Shown: piece after piece, positions 49,361-58,800 of the stretch
Layout of the letters: every line of letters starts with the position of its first letter
How positions within the stretch are numbered: the first letter of the stretch is position 1
Program-made: the position numbers and the translations under genes
The notes under the pieces: model-generated
The model's database searches: none
Told to the model about the DNA's origin: nothing
Seen by the model: the letters and a program-made list of their open reading frames with translations, nothing else
Source: Doryteuthis pealeii
Lineage: Eukaryota > Mollusca > Cephalopoda > Myopsida > Loliginidae
Direction: 5' to 3'
DNA length: 64,000 nt
NCBI GenBank assembly: GCA_023376005.1
Contig: CM042157.1
Location: 63,621,964-63,685,963, forward strand

Positions 49361-49548
49361 ATCAGTATGATGAATTGTTTGCTTTGTATTTAGTTTCTCT
49401 TCAATCTGAAACAGATCATTAAAAATAACACAGGTAAGTTTCTCTCATCAGGTAAGGTGATTTGAATCTTTACTTAACTTGGATAGGTGCAAATTCTGAA
49501 CATTTACAAAGGCTGCTCTTAAAATATAAAAGTAAAAAAGGAAAGTTA

Positions 49549-49755
49549 GTGTAGTGGCCTACTGTCGGTATCAGCTGAACGAGGGAGTCTATCCGCTTTT
49601 CAATAGCGCTAGACCAGAGATATCCTATTTTGTTGCTGAGGTGGAGTGCCACACCGAACATCAGCTCTCCACTTTACAGCACAGATCAGATTACCCAATC
49701 TGTGCTGCTCCTATGATAAGTATCTAATCCGGAACCTTGCGATTCCTAGGCGAAT
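49549..49755 (-). mobile_element. Family A SINE, inverted
   Basis: Reverse complement of family A: GTGGCCTACTGTCGGTATCA, GAGGGAGTCTATCCGC, GCTGAGGTGGAGTGCCACAC, CTTTACAGCACAGATCAGAT. The head side is decayed (GGAACCTTGCGATTCCTAGG). First SINE after the putative 3'UTR. Confidence 0.8.
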
Positions 49756-50330
49756 TAAATTATTGCATACAGTGATCAGATGCACTACAATTCATCAAAG
49801 GTGCCTATGTCAACCAGCTAAATCTACAAAAAGGCCTTAAGCCTCTTCACATGTGATCCTGTATTGTCTTCAGTAATATCACCAATCTCTTTATAATAGT
49901 AACTAGCAGCATCTACCCTGCATCACCTGGGTAGATCGAGATTTTTTTTTAAGTTAGTCCTGCAGATCCATTATTACTGAATCGTGAGTTGAATCCTCGT
50001 GGGATGCTCCATTTAAATCTGTGTAGTAAAAAAAAAAGACCTTGCATTGATCCAGCTATTCTGAAATGTTAATGTCTACTATCTAAAATATTAAATGAAA
50101 AAAATAAAATGCTGTTATTTAAATTTTATTTAATTATATTCACAAATATAAATCAAATCTTATTTTTGCTCAAATTCCAAGCCCTGGTGATATTTAATGT
50201 GTATATATATATATTTACTTTGTCGTTAATTGTTTTATTTTCAAAGTTTCCTCTGGACATACATATACACACAACTACAAGTTTATATATGTATAGATAG
50301 ATGTAATTATTGCATTCAGCGCAATTCATC
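49756..50330. other. Unassigned intergenic sequence
   Basis: No gene recognised. The words ATTCATCAAAGGTGC at about 49791 and 50325 occur twice, so a decayed repeat may be present, perhaps linked to the LINE fragment at 50335. Confidence 0.35.
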
Positions 50331-50334
50331 AAAG

Positions 50335-50700
50335 GTGCATGTATCATCATCAGATCACACTAGCAGCATCGATATCCATGACAATGTCTCACCAACTCTG
50401 TCGGTTATCACCCACAGGAGGTCCTTTGCGCAGCATCTGGAATCTGCACAGAGCTGATCAATGTAGGTCCTCGCTGGACAATCCCCACTGGCATTCTCAT
50501 GTGCAGGTTTCCATAGAATATAACTTGAGTTCGTCCTTGCTTCTCCAGTAGTGTCCAGCATGTCTTGTTTGTTTTACTCTAATGGTTTGTGTGATAAGGG
50601 GCAAGTGGCCGTATAGCTGCTTTCTTGTGGGGTGTTGCTTCCGCAATTTAAGACTGCATGCAGCATTCTTGCGCAACTTGTGTACAACTGCCAGGAAAAT
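50335..50700 (-). pseudogene. LINE ORF2 C-terminal fragment, frameshifted
   Basis: The - strand reads LRKQHPTRKQLYGHLPLITQ, TIRVKQTRHAGHYWRSKDEL and, in a second frame, LWKPAHENASGDCPARTYID, QLCADSRCCAKDLL. The motifs RHAGHxWRSKDEL and PARTYIDQLC ... DL are a widely dispersed C-terminal block of non-LTR retrotransposon ORF2 proteins. A frameshift near 50555 separates the halves, so it is a relic. Confidence 0.78.
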
Positions 50701-50874
50701 GAACAATGTATGAGTTTGTGTGTATGGAGGAGGGATATTAGGTATAAAGTTTATTTTCCTGACCTCCCACCAGGCCAGATTGACACAACTTTTAACATAG
50801 AGAGCCACACATAAACGGAAGTTCATGCATTGGCCAGTGCAAAAAAGTGTATAATATCACAAAGTAAAATAGGT

Positions 50875-50985
50875 GGAGTGGCCTATTGTTAGTATCAGTC
50901 GGACGGTGAGGGTGTCTATTCCTTTTTCACTAGCCCTAGACAAGGAGATTGTTTTGCATTTGAGGTAGAGCGCCATACCCACTCA
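50875..50985 (-). repeat. Family A SINE fragment, inverted
   Basis: GTGGCCTATTGTTAGTATCA, GTGAGGGTGTCTATTCC, TTTTCACTAGCCCTAGACAA, GGAGATTGTTTTGC, GAGGTAGAGCGCCATACC: the 3' half of family A on the - strand. Confidence 0.75.
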
Positions 50986-51298
50986 TTCATTTTTATTTTC
51001 ATGTTAGCCATTGTTTATAAAATAATCACGTTGATTGATTTATTTATTTTAATATAAAAAAAAAATCCGGTTACTAATGCAGAATAGCGTGCAAGAGATA
51101 ATATTAGATTATGTATAAAAATGTATTATATTTCACAAAAATATCCGACACAAAAGGGTTAGGAGTTTATGTAACCTAATGTTATTTACACATAAAATGC
51201 GATTCTAATGATATCTCATGCGTGCTATTCTGCATTTAAAAAATCAGTACTGTAATTTGATATTCAAAATTCTTTTTAAAAAGTATGTTTCACTTAAC
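50986..51298. other. Unassigned AT-rich spacer
   Basis: No element recognised. Contains TGCAGAATAGCGTGC (about 51078) and the inverse GCGTGCTATTCTGCATT (about 51220), 130 bp apart: a small inverted repeat, perhaps the ends of a MITE. Confidence 0.4.
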
Positions 51299-51460
51299 TG
51301 CACAGACCAAGCTGTGCTACTCGTGCTCATTTGGCAAGGGCTGGTATCTTGGCAAATTACAGGAAGCATGGAGGTTTTGAAGGATGCACTGTCTTGGCAA
51401 CTAACTGATGCAGGTAGGTTTTTCCCATGCTTCAGAAACTTTGAAAAATGGGTAATCTGA
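51299..51460 (-). pseudogene. Family A scrap joined to a LINE 3' end
   Basis: 51299-51348 resembles the - strand of a family A body (CTGCACAGACCAAGCTGTGC). 51349-51460 is the - strand of the LINE end also seen at 13295 and 56690 (ATTACAGGAAGCATGGAGGT, GAAGGATGCACTGTCTTGG). Too short to be coding. Confidence 0.55.
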
Positions 51461-51738
51461 ACATTAGTTACATAAATGGAAGTAATCTCCCCTTGTTTAT
51501 TTCACTTTGAGGAAGCGATATGTTTTGGTCGGCTATTTTCATTTCACCGTAAATCTACACCGAAAATACAAATTTGTTCGAATCTATCCAACTGCATGTT
51601 TTAACACGAAAATATCATAAAATGTATTAATTGTGCTTGTGCATTATTTGAAATGAACTTAATTGTTATTAACTTCCTCAAAGTGGAATAAACAAAGGGA
51701 GGTTACTCTCATTTATGTAACTACGGTCCAGATTACCC
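51451..51738. mobile_element. Foldback element (FB family), unequal arms
   Basis: GGGTAATCTGAACATTAGTT, ACATAAATGGAAGTAATCTC, CCCTTGTTTATTTCAC at the left is inverted at the right as AACAAAGGGAGGTTACTCTC, ATTTATGTAACTACGGTCCA, GATTACCC. MITE-like with long terminal inverted repeats and no coding frame. Confidence 0.75.
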
Positions 51739-51774
51739 TGATTACATTTCGCATTTTTAAAAAAAAAAAAAAAA

Positions 51775-51805
<31 letters not shown>

Positions 51806-51974
51806 ATCATTTATTCGTTTTTAGTGGCATAATATTCATTTTGCTATATTTGATCTTGAAATTTTGGCCTTTTGAGCTCTTTCACCGATTTGGGCAAATG
51901 AAGAAGAAAAAAAAATTTTAATCATCACAATGATATAAAAATCCCCCACAAAATGTTATCCTTTAATAGTCAGA

Positions 51975-52270
51975 CTTTTTATTTAGATTTTTCAGACTGT
52001 TGTTCTCATCTTTGTTCTCTACACAATGTTTCAGCCTGTGTCCTCTGGCCCTCTTCAGGTGTTTATTGTCAAACTCTGGAGCCTTCTCAGAACTTAAAAC
52101 CAAACCCTTTATTTAATCCATTGAGGTAGATTGTTCTCATTCCATTAATCATGACCAGGTACAAGTGTTAAGTATTGTTATTTTTGCTGTAGTCAGGATT
52201 GAACCTGCAACCTCCAGATGATTGTTACTTAAAACTGTATTAACTCAATCCTTATAACCGTGTTCAAATT
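51975..52270 (-). mobile_element. Family E-related element, half copy
   Basis: GATTTTTCAGACTGTTGTTC, ACAATGTTTCAGCC, GGCCCTCTTCAGGTG (inverse of the GAAGGCC ... GGCCGAAAC core, decayed), then the body shared with 26060 (CCCTTTATTTAATCCATTGA, GATTGAACCTGCAACC). Mirrored at about 63225-63510. Confidence 0.65.
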
Positions 52271-52277
52271 AGTTTTA

Positions 52278-52640
52278 AAGGTAATCTGAACATTAGCTAC
52301 ATAAATGAGAGTAACCTCCCCTTGTTTATTTCACTTTGAGGAAGCCATGTTTTGGTCGGCCATTTTCATTTCACTGTAATCAATACAACTGAATGTTTTA
52401 ACACAAATACCATAAAATGTGTTCTTAATAACAATTAAGTTCATTTCAAATAATGCGCAAGCAAAATTAAGAACACATTTTATATTTTTGTGTTAAAACA
52501 TGCAGTTGGATTGATTTTGTATTTTCAGTGTAGATTTACAGTGAAATGAAAATGGCTGACCAAAATATATGGCTTCCTCAAAGTGAAATAAACAAGGGGA
52601 GGTTACTCTCATTTATGTAGCTAATGTTCAGTTTACCGTT
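52278..52640. mobile_element. Foldback element (FB family), near-perfect 360-bp hairpin
   Basis: GGTAATCTGAACATTAGCTA, GGAAGCCATGTTTTGGTCGG and ACATTTTAT-type text on one side are fully inverted on the other (CAAAATATATGGCTTCC, TAGCTAATGTTCAG, TTTACCG), with the turn near 52455. Mirrored at about 62850-63215; a single arm is at the palindrome centre (57600-57835). Confidence 0.82.
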
Positions 52641-52789
52641 TTAAATTTAAGAAAAAAGTCCCTGAAACAATAGGACACTGCCTGCAAGGCAACTTATAAA
52701 AGATGCTACTAATGTTACTGGGTTAAAATAAAACTTAATAAATCTGGCACTGACCAATATAGAGACTAAAATAAAGGATAAGTTAAAAG

Positions 52790-53165
52790 GGTTTGATTTT
52801 GGGATTCTGTAAATGATTCTTTGTAGCTTGGTTGTTGTCATCCTTCTGTCTATGAGATAAGATGGAGTAGTGTCCAATTTTTAAAAAAAAATTTAATTTA
52901 CATAGCCTGGGCAGGTTCATATAGAGAATGAGCTGTTGCTCAAGCAGCAAATCCCTTCCTCTCCACACTACTGCTGTGATCCAAAGGTAAGGAACCAATG
53001 CAGTCTGGCAACAGTAGTGTCGCAAGAGTTGCTGGGTAACACTGGATTTCAGCATCCTACTACCTTAGGGACTCCAGCTCCTGATTTGCTTGTTTTTTTG
53101 TTTTTTTTTGGGGGGGGGGTATTCCCCTAGCCTTTCCTTGACTTAGATGAGTTGCCGACCAAAGC
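52790..53165 (+). repeat. Copy of the 38880-type repeat
   Basis: TAGCTTGGTTGTTGTCATCC, ATAGCCTGGGCAGGTTCATA, AACAGTAGTGTCGCAAGAGT, CCTTAGGGACTCCAGCTCC, ATTCCCCTAGCC. It is mirrored at about 62335-62690 in the right arm. Confidence 0.7.
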
Positions 53166-53189
53166 TAAGGGGTTTTCCTAACCCATTGG

Positions 53190-53290
53190 CTATAGTCAAT
53201 AATTATTCAATCGGTTAGAGCAGCTGATTTATTTAGATATTTTATGAGGTAAAGGAGATAAGAGTTCAAATCTCACTGAGACCATAACCT
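53190..53290 (+). repeat. tRNA-like head
   Basis: TTCAATCGGTTAGAGCAGCT (A-box-like) and AGAGTTCAAATCTCACTG (B box) about 55 nt apart, as in a tRNA with a long variable region. No intact cloverleaf is seen. Probably a SINE head; its mirror is at about 62205-62300. Confidence 0.5.
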
Positions 53291-53379
53291 TCATTTTATT
53301 TTTATTTATTTATTTTTATAACTGACCTGTTTTGTTTCTTGGCATAAATTTAGTAATTTTAACAAAAAATTAAGGGTTA

Positions 53380-53542
53380 CTTCCTATAAGTCTAACAAAG
53401 GGAAACCACACTTGACTGATAAATTATTTATTGATCTACTAGGAAAAAAAGACTGGTTTAAGTTAGTTTTAATGGGAAAATATATCAGTCAAGTGGTTCC
53501 CCTTTGTTTATGTTAGATTTATAGGAAATAACCAAATTAAGG
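53380..53542. repeat. Small hairpin element
   Basis: GGTTACTTCCTATAAGTCTA, ACAAAGGGAAACCACACTTG, ACTGATA is inverted as TATCAGTCAAGTGGTTCC, CCTTTGTTTATGTTAGATTT, ATAGGAAATAACC. Arms of about 50 bp around a loop of about 65 bp; MITE-like. Confidence 0.7.
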
Positions 53543-53784
53543 GTAATGCCCATAGCCGGATAAAAAGTTGATATTTAGTTCTTTCTTATAATTCACACCA
53601 TAACTTTTAGTTTTAAATATGCGAGTGGGAAGTGTGTGTTATACACGAATAATTACGATACTTGATTAATGTTATGAAAAATAAAGGGATATGGGAGCAA
53701 AAACATTACTAAATTTTGGAATTGGGAAAAAAAAAAAAAAACTTGAGTTATCTCCCTTACATTCCTTTATGAGCCTGTATGGAA

Positions 53785-54965
53785 AATCGGCAAACACACC
53801 ACAAATTTTTGGGACCAAGTAACCAATAAGCACCCCCAAATCATCAACTTAATGAACGGTTCATATTTTAACACATCACGGATAAGTTGCACTTTCAAAT
53901 ATTTGAAAATAAACGAACAGACGATTTTTGCAATTATATTGTATCTGACAAAAACAAGTTGTACAGATTGTGTGATAGTATTTCTGAACAATATCCTTTT
54001 ATTTAAATAAACATATTTATTTCCTAAAATAAAAAATAAAAAAAACAAACTATTTTTACTTAAATCTTATTATAATGGCGATTGTGTTTTTCTGTCTGTA
54101 ACCGAAACTATATCACTACTCAAGTCACAATTCTCTTAGTTATTTACATCACATTCTCTATGATTTTATTTAAACCTCAATTATTAATAAAATTGTTTTA
54201 CTTTATTAATGCTGTTAACCATATCTACATACTAACAACATGCAATTATATTTATATATTCAACAAAATAGTGGTTTACAGTGTGAACAGGAACTCCAAT
54301 TTGCATATTGATATTAAAAATGTGATTTTATTAAATATGTGCTTAGTATTATTGATTTCTAATTGTTTAGTTTTATTCTAATGAATATGAGCAAAAATCT
54401 CTTCAATGAATTTTAAATGAAATCCATTAACAAGAAAAAATGACTGTCATCCTATTTTAACTAAATACTTAAATTAGAAAAAAATAACAATGAAAGGCGA
54501 GAGTGATGGAAGAGTAATTTTCAGTTTTTGAATTTTTCGATTATACTCCGTTTCAAATCTTTTTATCTGCATTCTTATTTAGTTTCATTAGCCTTTCTAA
54601 TTTAATACAATATTTTATTACATTAAAACCTAAATACTTGCACTCTACGGAGGGTGCATATATTTGCTAGTTTACATAATTGCATTTCTCTTCTGATTAA
54701 GTAAAAACTCATAAGTGTTGAAAAATAATCATAAATTTCTGATTAAAATTTATTTAAAAAAGATTTTGCTATTGAATTTTAATTGGATTTTGTGTACAAC
54801 CATCTATTTAATTTATTGTGAGTTCAACATCTTCCTAAACTTCTGATTAAAATCATTTGTTTACAAAAATTTGGAAGCGGAACTTACCAGTGATGAGTTA
54901 AAATATGAACCTTTCATTAAGTTGATGATTTGGGGTGCTTATTGGTTACTTGGTCCAATTTTTGT
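53785..54965. repeat. 1.2-kb unit with inverted ends
   Basis: GGGACCAAGTAACCAATAAG, CACCCCCAAATCATCAACTT near 53808 is inverted near 54905 (AAGTTGATGATTTGGGGTGC, TTATTGGTTACTTGGTCC). The interior holds the 39545-type repeat (54361-54660). It may be a DNA transposon remnant without a transposase. Confidence 0.6.
54361..54660 (+). repeat. Copy of the 39545-type repeat
   Basis: TTTTATTCTAATGAATATGA, GAAATCCATTAACAAG, ACTCCGTTTCAAATC, TTTAGTTTCATTAGCC, ATTACATTAAAACCTAAATA, CTTGCACTC. Confidence 0.65.
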
Positions 54966-55042
54966 TATGGATTGTTCTGTAAAACAATCCATAACAGAAC
55001 TAGACTTGGAGATTATAAACAAAATTGAGGAAAATGTTGCCT

Positions 55043-55505
55043 GTTGAATTTTTGGTAATTTATGAGGAAGTGCGTCCCGGTCTCCTGCCTCAAAAATTGC
55101 TACCCGGTGACTATCAAAATAACAACCCCAGCTCATCATAATTCTTGTTTATTTATCGTAATTTGTCATAATTCTTGTTTAGATATGAAGATGGATATAT
55201 AGTTTGGAATAGACTGAGATAGATAGATAAACAAACAATAATATAGATAGATATTTTCGACAAGTAAATGTATTGGGGGGGGTCGCATCTTTTTTGTCGT
55301 AATTCTTGTTTGTTTTGTTTTTAGTTTAAATAAACATGAATAAAAGAAAATCTTAGTATTTAAAGTAATATAGATAAATATGAACAAATTGAGATAGATA
55401 TGAAGATGGATAGTTTTGAGTAGACTGAGCTGAGTCGTTATTTTAATAGTCACCGGGTAGCAATTTTTGAGGCAGGAGACCAGGATGCACTTCCTCATAA
55501 ATTAC
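55043..55505. mobile_element. MITE with about 65-bp terminal inverted repeats
   Basis: Left end TGGTAATTTATGAGGAAGTG, CGTCCCGGTCTCCTGCCTCA, AAAATTGCTACCCGGTGAC; right end is the inverse (GTCACCGGGTAGCAATTTTT, GAGGCAGGAGACC, GCACTTCCTCATAAATTACC). The interior also pairs partly (TAGATATGAAGATGGATA against the AGATATGAAGATGGATAG copy). No transposase. A T-tract of 34 nt follows. Mirrored at about 59988-60452. Confidence 0.8.
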
Positions 55506-55507
55506 CT

Positions 55508-55546
<39 letters not shown>

Positions 55547-55719
55547 GGAAAGGATCAGTTTCCTACGTATGTTTTATATCAAACAGGACACACCTTGTCC
55601 ATTTTGTTCCATTTTTTGTCAAGTATTTTTTTAAAAGTATTTAATTCATAATAGTCGGTCATTGATATATAGACTACATCTTATTTATCAATGATGTTTC
55701 TTTGAAAATCCGAGTTAGA

Positions 55720-55950
55720 TTCGCCTCAAAACAGTGCATTTAAAATCCTACAATGTGTCTTATATATCACTTAGAAATAAAGGTTTACATGATATATGGT
55801 GTGGTTAATTTGCATACTGGTTTTAAGAAAACTGGGTTTAATAAATAATTAGTTGGTGTTATTAATCTCTAATATTATTGTTTTATTCTCCAATGTATTA
55901 AAATCCTATGAATGATTTTATATAGAAACCTATTAAAATAAATGTTTTTT
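55720..55950 (-). repeat. Copy of the 27300-type repeat, inverted
   Basis: TTGCATACTGGTTTTAAGAA, CTGGGTTTAATAAATAATT, TGTTTTATTCTCCAATGTAT, GATTTTATATAGAAACC are the reverse complement of blocks at 27300 and 59560. Confidence 0.65.
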
Positions 55951-56179
55951 TTTATCTTATTTATTTCGTTTTTACAGAATCCCAAATCTAATTCAATATA
56001 TTTCGTTACATTAAAACTGAAATACTTACGCCCGGAAGGCACATATTCTTACTGGTCAAAGTAATGTAGCTAACTGCCTCTACCCCCACCTCCACCTTCT
56101 AAAAATTAAACTAGCGACTTTTCATTAAAAAGTTTGATTCTTAATTGATGTTATTCTGCAAAGTGTATGACATGCAGAA

Positions 56180-56432
56180 CGCTGGACAACTGTTTTGACC
56201 TTATTAGGTCTCATCAGCAATGTATATCACGATCTCCATCACTTGAGATTGAACCAGCAACAGCAGAATGCAGTACCGAAACTCTACCTCTGGTCCGCCA
56301 GCTCATGCCACACACAGACTAGAGGTAGAGTTTCAGCTCTGCATTCTGTGGTCGTTAGTTTGATCTCAAGTGACGGAGATTGTGGCATACACAGCTGGGG
56401 AGACAAAGGTTGAAACAGCTGTCCAGTGTTCC
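56180..56432. mobile_element. Inverted-repeat element with hammerhead-like ends
   Basis: CTGGACAACTGTTTTGACC at the left and GAAACAGCTGTCCAG at the right are inverse ends; ATGCAGTACCGAAACTCTAC and GTAGAGTTTCAGCTCTGCAT are inner inverse pairs. On the - strand 56192-56217 reads CTGATGAGACC, 6-nt loop, GGTC, AAAAC. A tRNA-B-box-like GGTTCAATCTC lies beside it on the same strand. Mirrored at about 59049-59313. Confidence 0.65.
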
Positions 56433-56481
56433 GTGTGTTGTGCATAGTGTTTGCCACAACTAGAAAATTCGATAATTTAAT

Positions 56482-57266
56482 TACCATATTTGATGGCATA
56501 TAGGACACACTTTTTTTTTTCCAAAATTTTGGCTAAAAAAATTACCCTGCCTCATTGTAGGTGAAGTTTGAGACCTCCAGTAGGCCTAGACTGATTTTCA
56601 CTGTTTATTTTATTATTTATATTATTAATATTCTTATTACTTGCCTTTTATACAGCTACGTTTCTGCTTATAACAATATATGCTTAAACTGTACAGAGAC
56701 GTGCAACCAAACGAATACCCTCCATCAGGCATCTACCATACTCTGAACATCTTGCTGCCCTGGGAATGGATTCGTTGAAACTTCGGCGTCTGGCAACTGA
56801 CCTGGTAAACACTCATAAGGTCATTAATCATCTTAACAACAGCAATCTTGAGCACCTTTATGATCTCCATCTTTCTAACACATGTAGGCATGCCTACAAA
56901 GTCGGAAAACTGCACTGCTCACGGGACTTTCGGAAAACATTTCTTCATGCTCGGAATTGTGGAGGCATGGAATAAACTGCCCGCATCTGTTGTAGGCTGC
57001 TGAAACACTGAATCTTTCAAAGCCTCCATGCTTCCTGTAGTCCGCCGACACTATACCTGATGCCTCTCTCCACACACGCGCACACATACATACATATTAC
57101 TACTGTAAACTGTTCATGTTCCTGACACTAATATATTATTCTGTGTACTTGACATGAGACTTTGATAAGTTGTGGTGCACTTGAGCACTGTACACAATAA
57201 ATTTCTTTATTATTATAAATACACTAAAAACTTGGTGTGCGTCTTATATGCCGTCAAATATAGTAA
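56482..57266. mobile_element. Unit with ATTTGAYGGCATATAAGAC terminal inverted repeats enclosing a LINE end
   Basis: ACCATATTTGATGGCATATA at the left is inverted as TATATGCCGTCAAATATAGT at the right. The interior is largely the 3' end of a LINE. Either the LINE inserted into a MITE or the MITE ends captured it. A third copy of the GCATCTTATATGCCGTCC word lies at 57391. Confidence 0.6.
56690..57210 (+). pseudogene. LINE reverse-transcriptase C-terminal end (left arm)
   Basis: The + strand reads IRHLPYSEHLAALGMDSLKL, RRLATDLVNTHKVINHLNNS, then after a frameshift LGIVEAWNKLPASVVGC, a stop, and FKASMLPVVRRHYT. This order (RRL xxDL xxxxK, then WNxLP xxVV, then FK) is the end of CR1/L2/Jockey-type ORF2. 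The 3'UTR ends near CACAATAAATTTC TTTATT. One frameshift and one in-frame stop. Confidence 0.78.
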
Positions 57267-57599
57267 ATAAATTTTTTTTTAAAGTATAATAATCAGAATT
57301 TTTTAAAACAAACAACCAGCTAGACTGTTTTCAACAATATATGCTTAAATACACTAAAACTTTTTCCTGAATCTGACCAAGAAATGGGGGTGCATCTTAT
57401 ATGCCGTCCAATACAGTGATTATACTTAATTCCTACATATTTAAAAAAAAATAATTTCTATGTTATTATAAAACTTTTTTAGCGGTTCCAATGTTGCACT
57501 TCCACCAGAAAATAAAGTAAATAGAATGTACATGACTTGTTTTACAGCATTTGGCGTAATGGTTAGCAGCAAGTTAAGTCTTAGAGCTCAAGGTCAAAA

Positions 57600-57880
57600 G
57601 TATGGGTAATCTGAAAATGTGTTCTTAATAACAATTAAATTCATTTCAAATAATTGTGCACAATTAAGAACACATTTTATGATAGTTAAAACACATGTAT
57701 TGATTGAAGCAAATTCGTATTTTCAGTGTAGATTTACGGTGTAATAAAAATGGCTGACCAAAAGATAAGGCTTCCTCAAAGTGAAAGAAACAAGGGGAGG
57801 TTACTCTCACTAATGTAGCTAATGTTCAGATTACTGTTTTAAATTTAAGAAAATTTGTGTCCCTGAACAATAGGAACACT
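57600..57880 (+). repeat. Palindrome centre: single FB arm
   Basis: GGGTAATCTGAAAATGTGTT, AACAATTAAATTCATTTC, AATGGCTGACCAAAAG, GAAACAAGGGGAGGTTACTC, TAGCTAATGTTCAGATTACT: part of an FB element lying at the turn of the large inverted duplication. It is bordered on both sides by inverse copies of TTTGGCGTA-type text (57553 and 57907). Confidence 0.6.
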
Positions 57881-58269
57881 GTTAATCTCAAATATGGTGT
57901 TAACCCATACGCCAAATGCCTGTAAACAAGTATGTACAATTCTTTTTACTTTATTTTCTGGTGGAAGTGAACATTGGAACCGCTAAAAAAGTTTTAGAAT
58001 AACATAGAAATTATTTTTTTTAGAAAAAAATATGTAGGAATAAGTAATAATCACTGTATGGACGGCATATAGATGCACCCCATTGTCAGTTGTCAGATTC
58101 AGGAAAAAAAGTTTGTTTAGTTGTAAATTTAAGCATATATTGTTGAAACTCTATGTCTGGTTTGTTTGTTTTAAAAAACCAATTCTGATTATTAAATACT
58201 TTAAAAAAAATTTATTTACTATATTTGACAGGCATAAATAAGACGGCACAGCAGTTTGTTAGGTATTTA

Positions 58270-58800
58270 ATAATAATAAAGAAATTTATTGCTGTACAGT
58301 GCTCAAGTGCACCACAACTTATCAGCAAAGTCTCATGTCAAGTACACGATAATATATTAGTGTCAGGAACATGAACAGTTTACAGTCGTAATATGTTATG
58401 TATGGTGATGCGCGTGTGTGGAGAGAGGCAGCAGGTATGTGTCGGCGGACTACAGGAAGCAATGGAGGCTCTTGGAAAGATTCAGTGTTTCAGCAAGCCT
58501 ACAACAGATGCGGGCAGTTTATTCCATGCCTCCATCCGAGCATGTATGAAATGTTTCCGAAAGTCCCCGGGCAGTGCAGTTTTCGGGGTAGGCATGCCTA
58601 CTATGTGTAGAAAGATGGAGATCATAAAGGTGTCAAGATAGCTGTTGTTAAGATATTAATGACTTATGAGTGTAACCAGGTAGTTGCCAGACGCGAAGTT
58701 TCAACGAATCATTCCAGGGCAGCGAGATGTTCAGAGTATGGTTAGAATGCCCTGATGGAGGGTATTCGTTTGGTTGCACGTCTCTGTACAGTTTAAGCAT
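58270..58800 (-). pseudogene. LINE C-terminal end (right-arm mirror)
   Basis: The reverse complement of the 56690-57210 LINE end: CTACAGGAAGCAATGGAGGC, TTCAGCAAGCC, ATGCGGGCAGTTTATTCC, GGTAGGCATGCCTAC. It differs by indels, which break the frame differently. Confidence 0.75.

Larger units (their letters stand above)
42769..49370 (+). other. Probable long BTRC 3'UTR
   Basis: About 6.6 kb after the stop is U/C-rich with many T-tracts, and almost no SINEs (one tail fragment at 44893), in contrast to roughly one SINE per 1.5 kb in the introns. This fits a selected transcribed region. Several AATAAA hexamers occur; the last plausible one is at 49355-49360. The true end cannot be fixed from sequence alone, and a shorter 3'UTR (for example near 43815, AAAATAAAACATTT) is possible. 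Confidence 0.4.

Noticed and set aside
54082..54381. 99-residue hydrophobic + frame in the left arm
   Set aside because: AT-rich random hydrophobic frame, not kept in the mirrored right arm.
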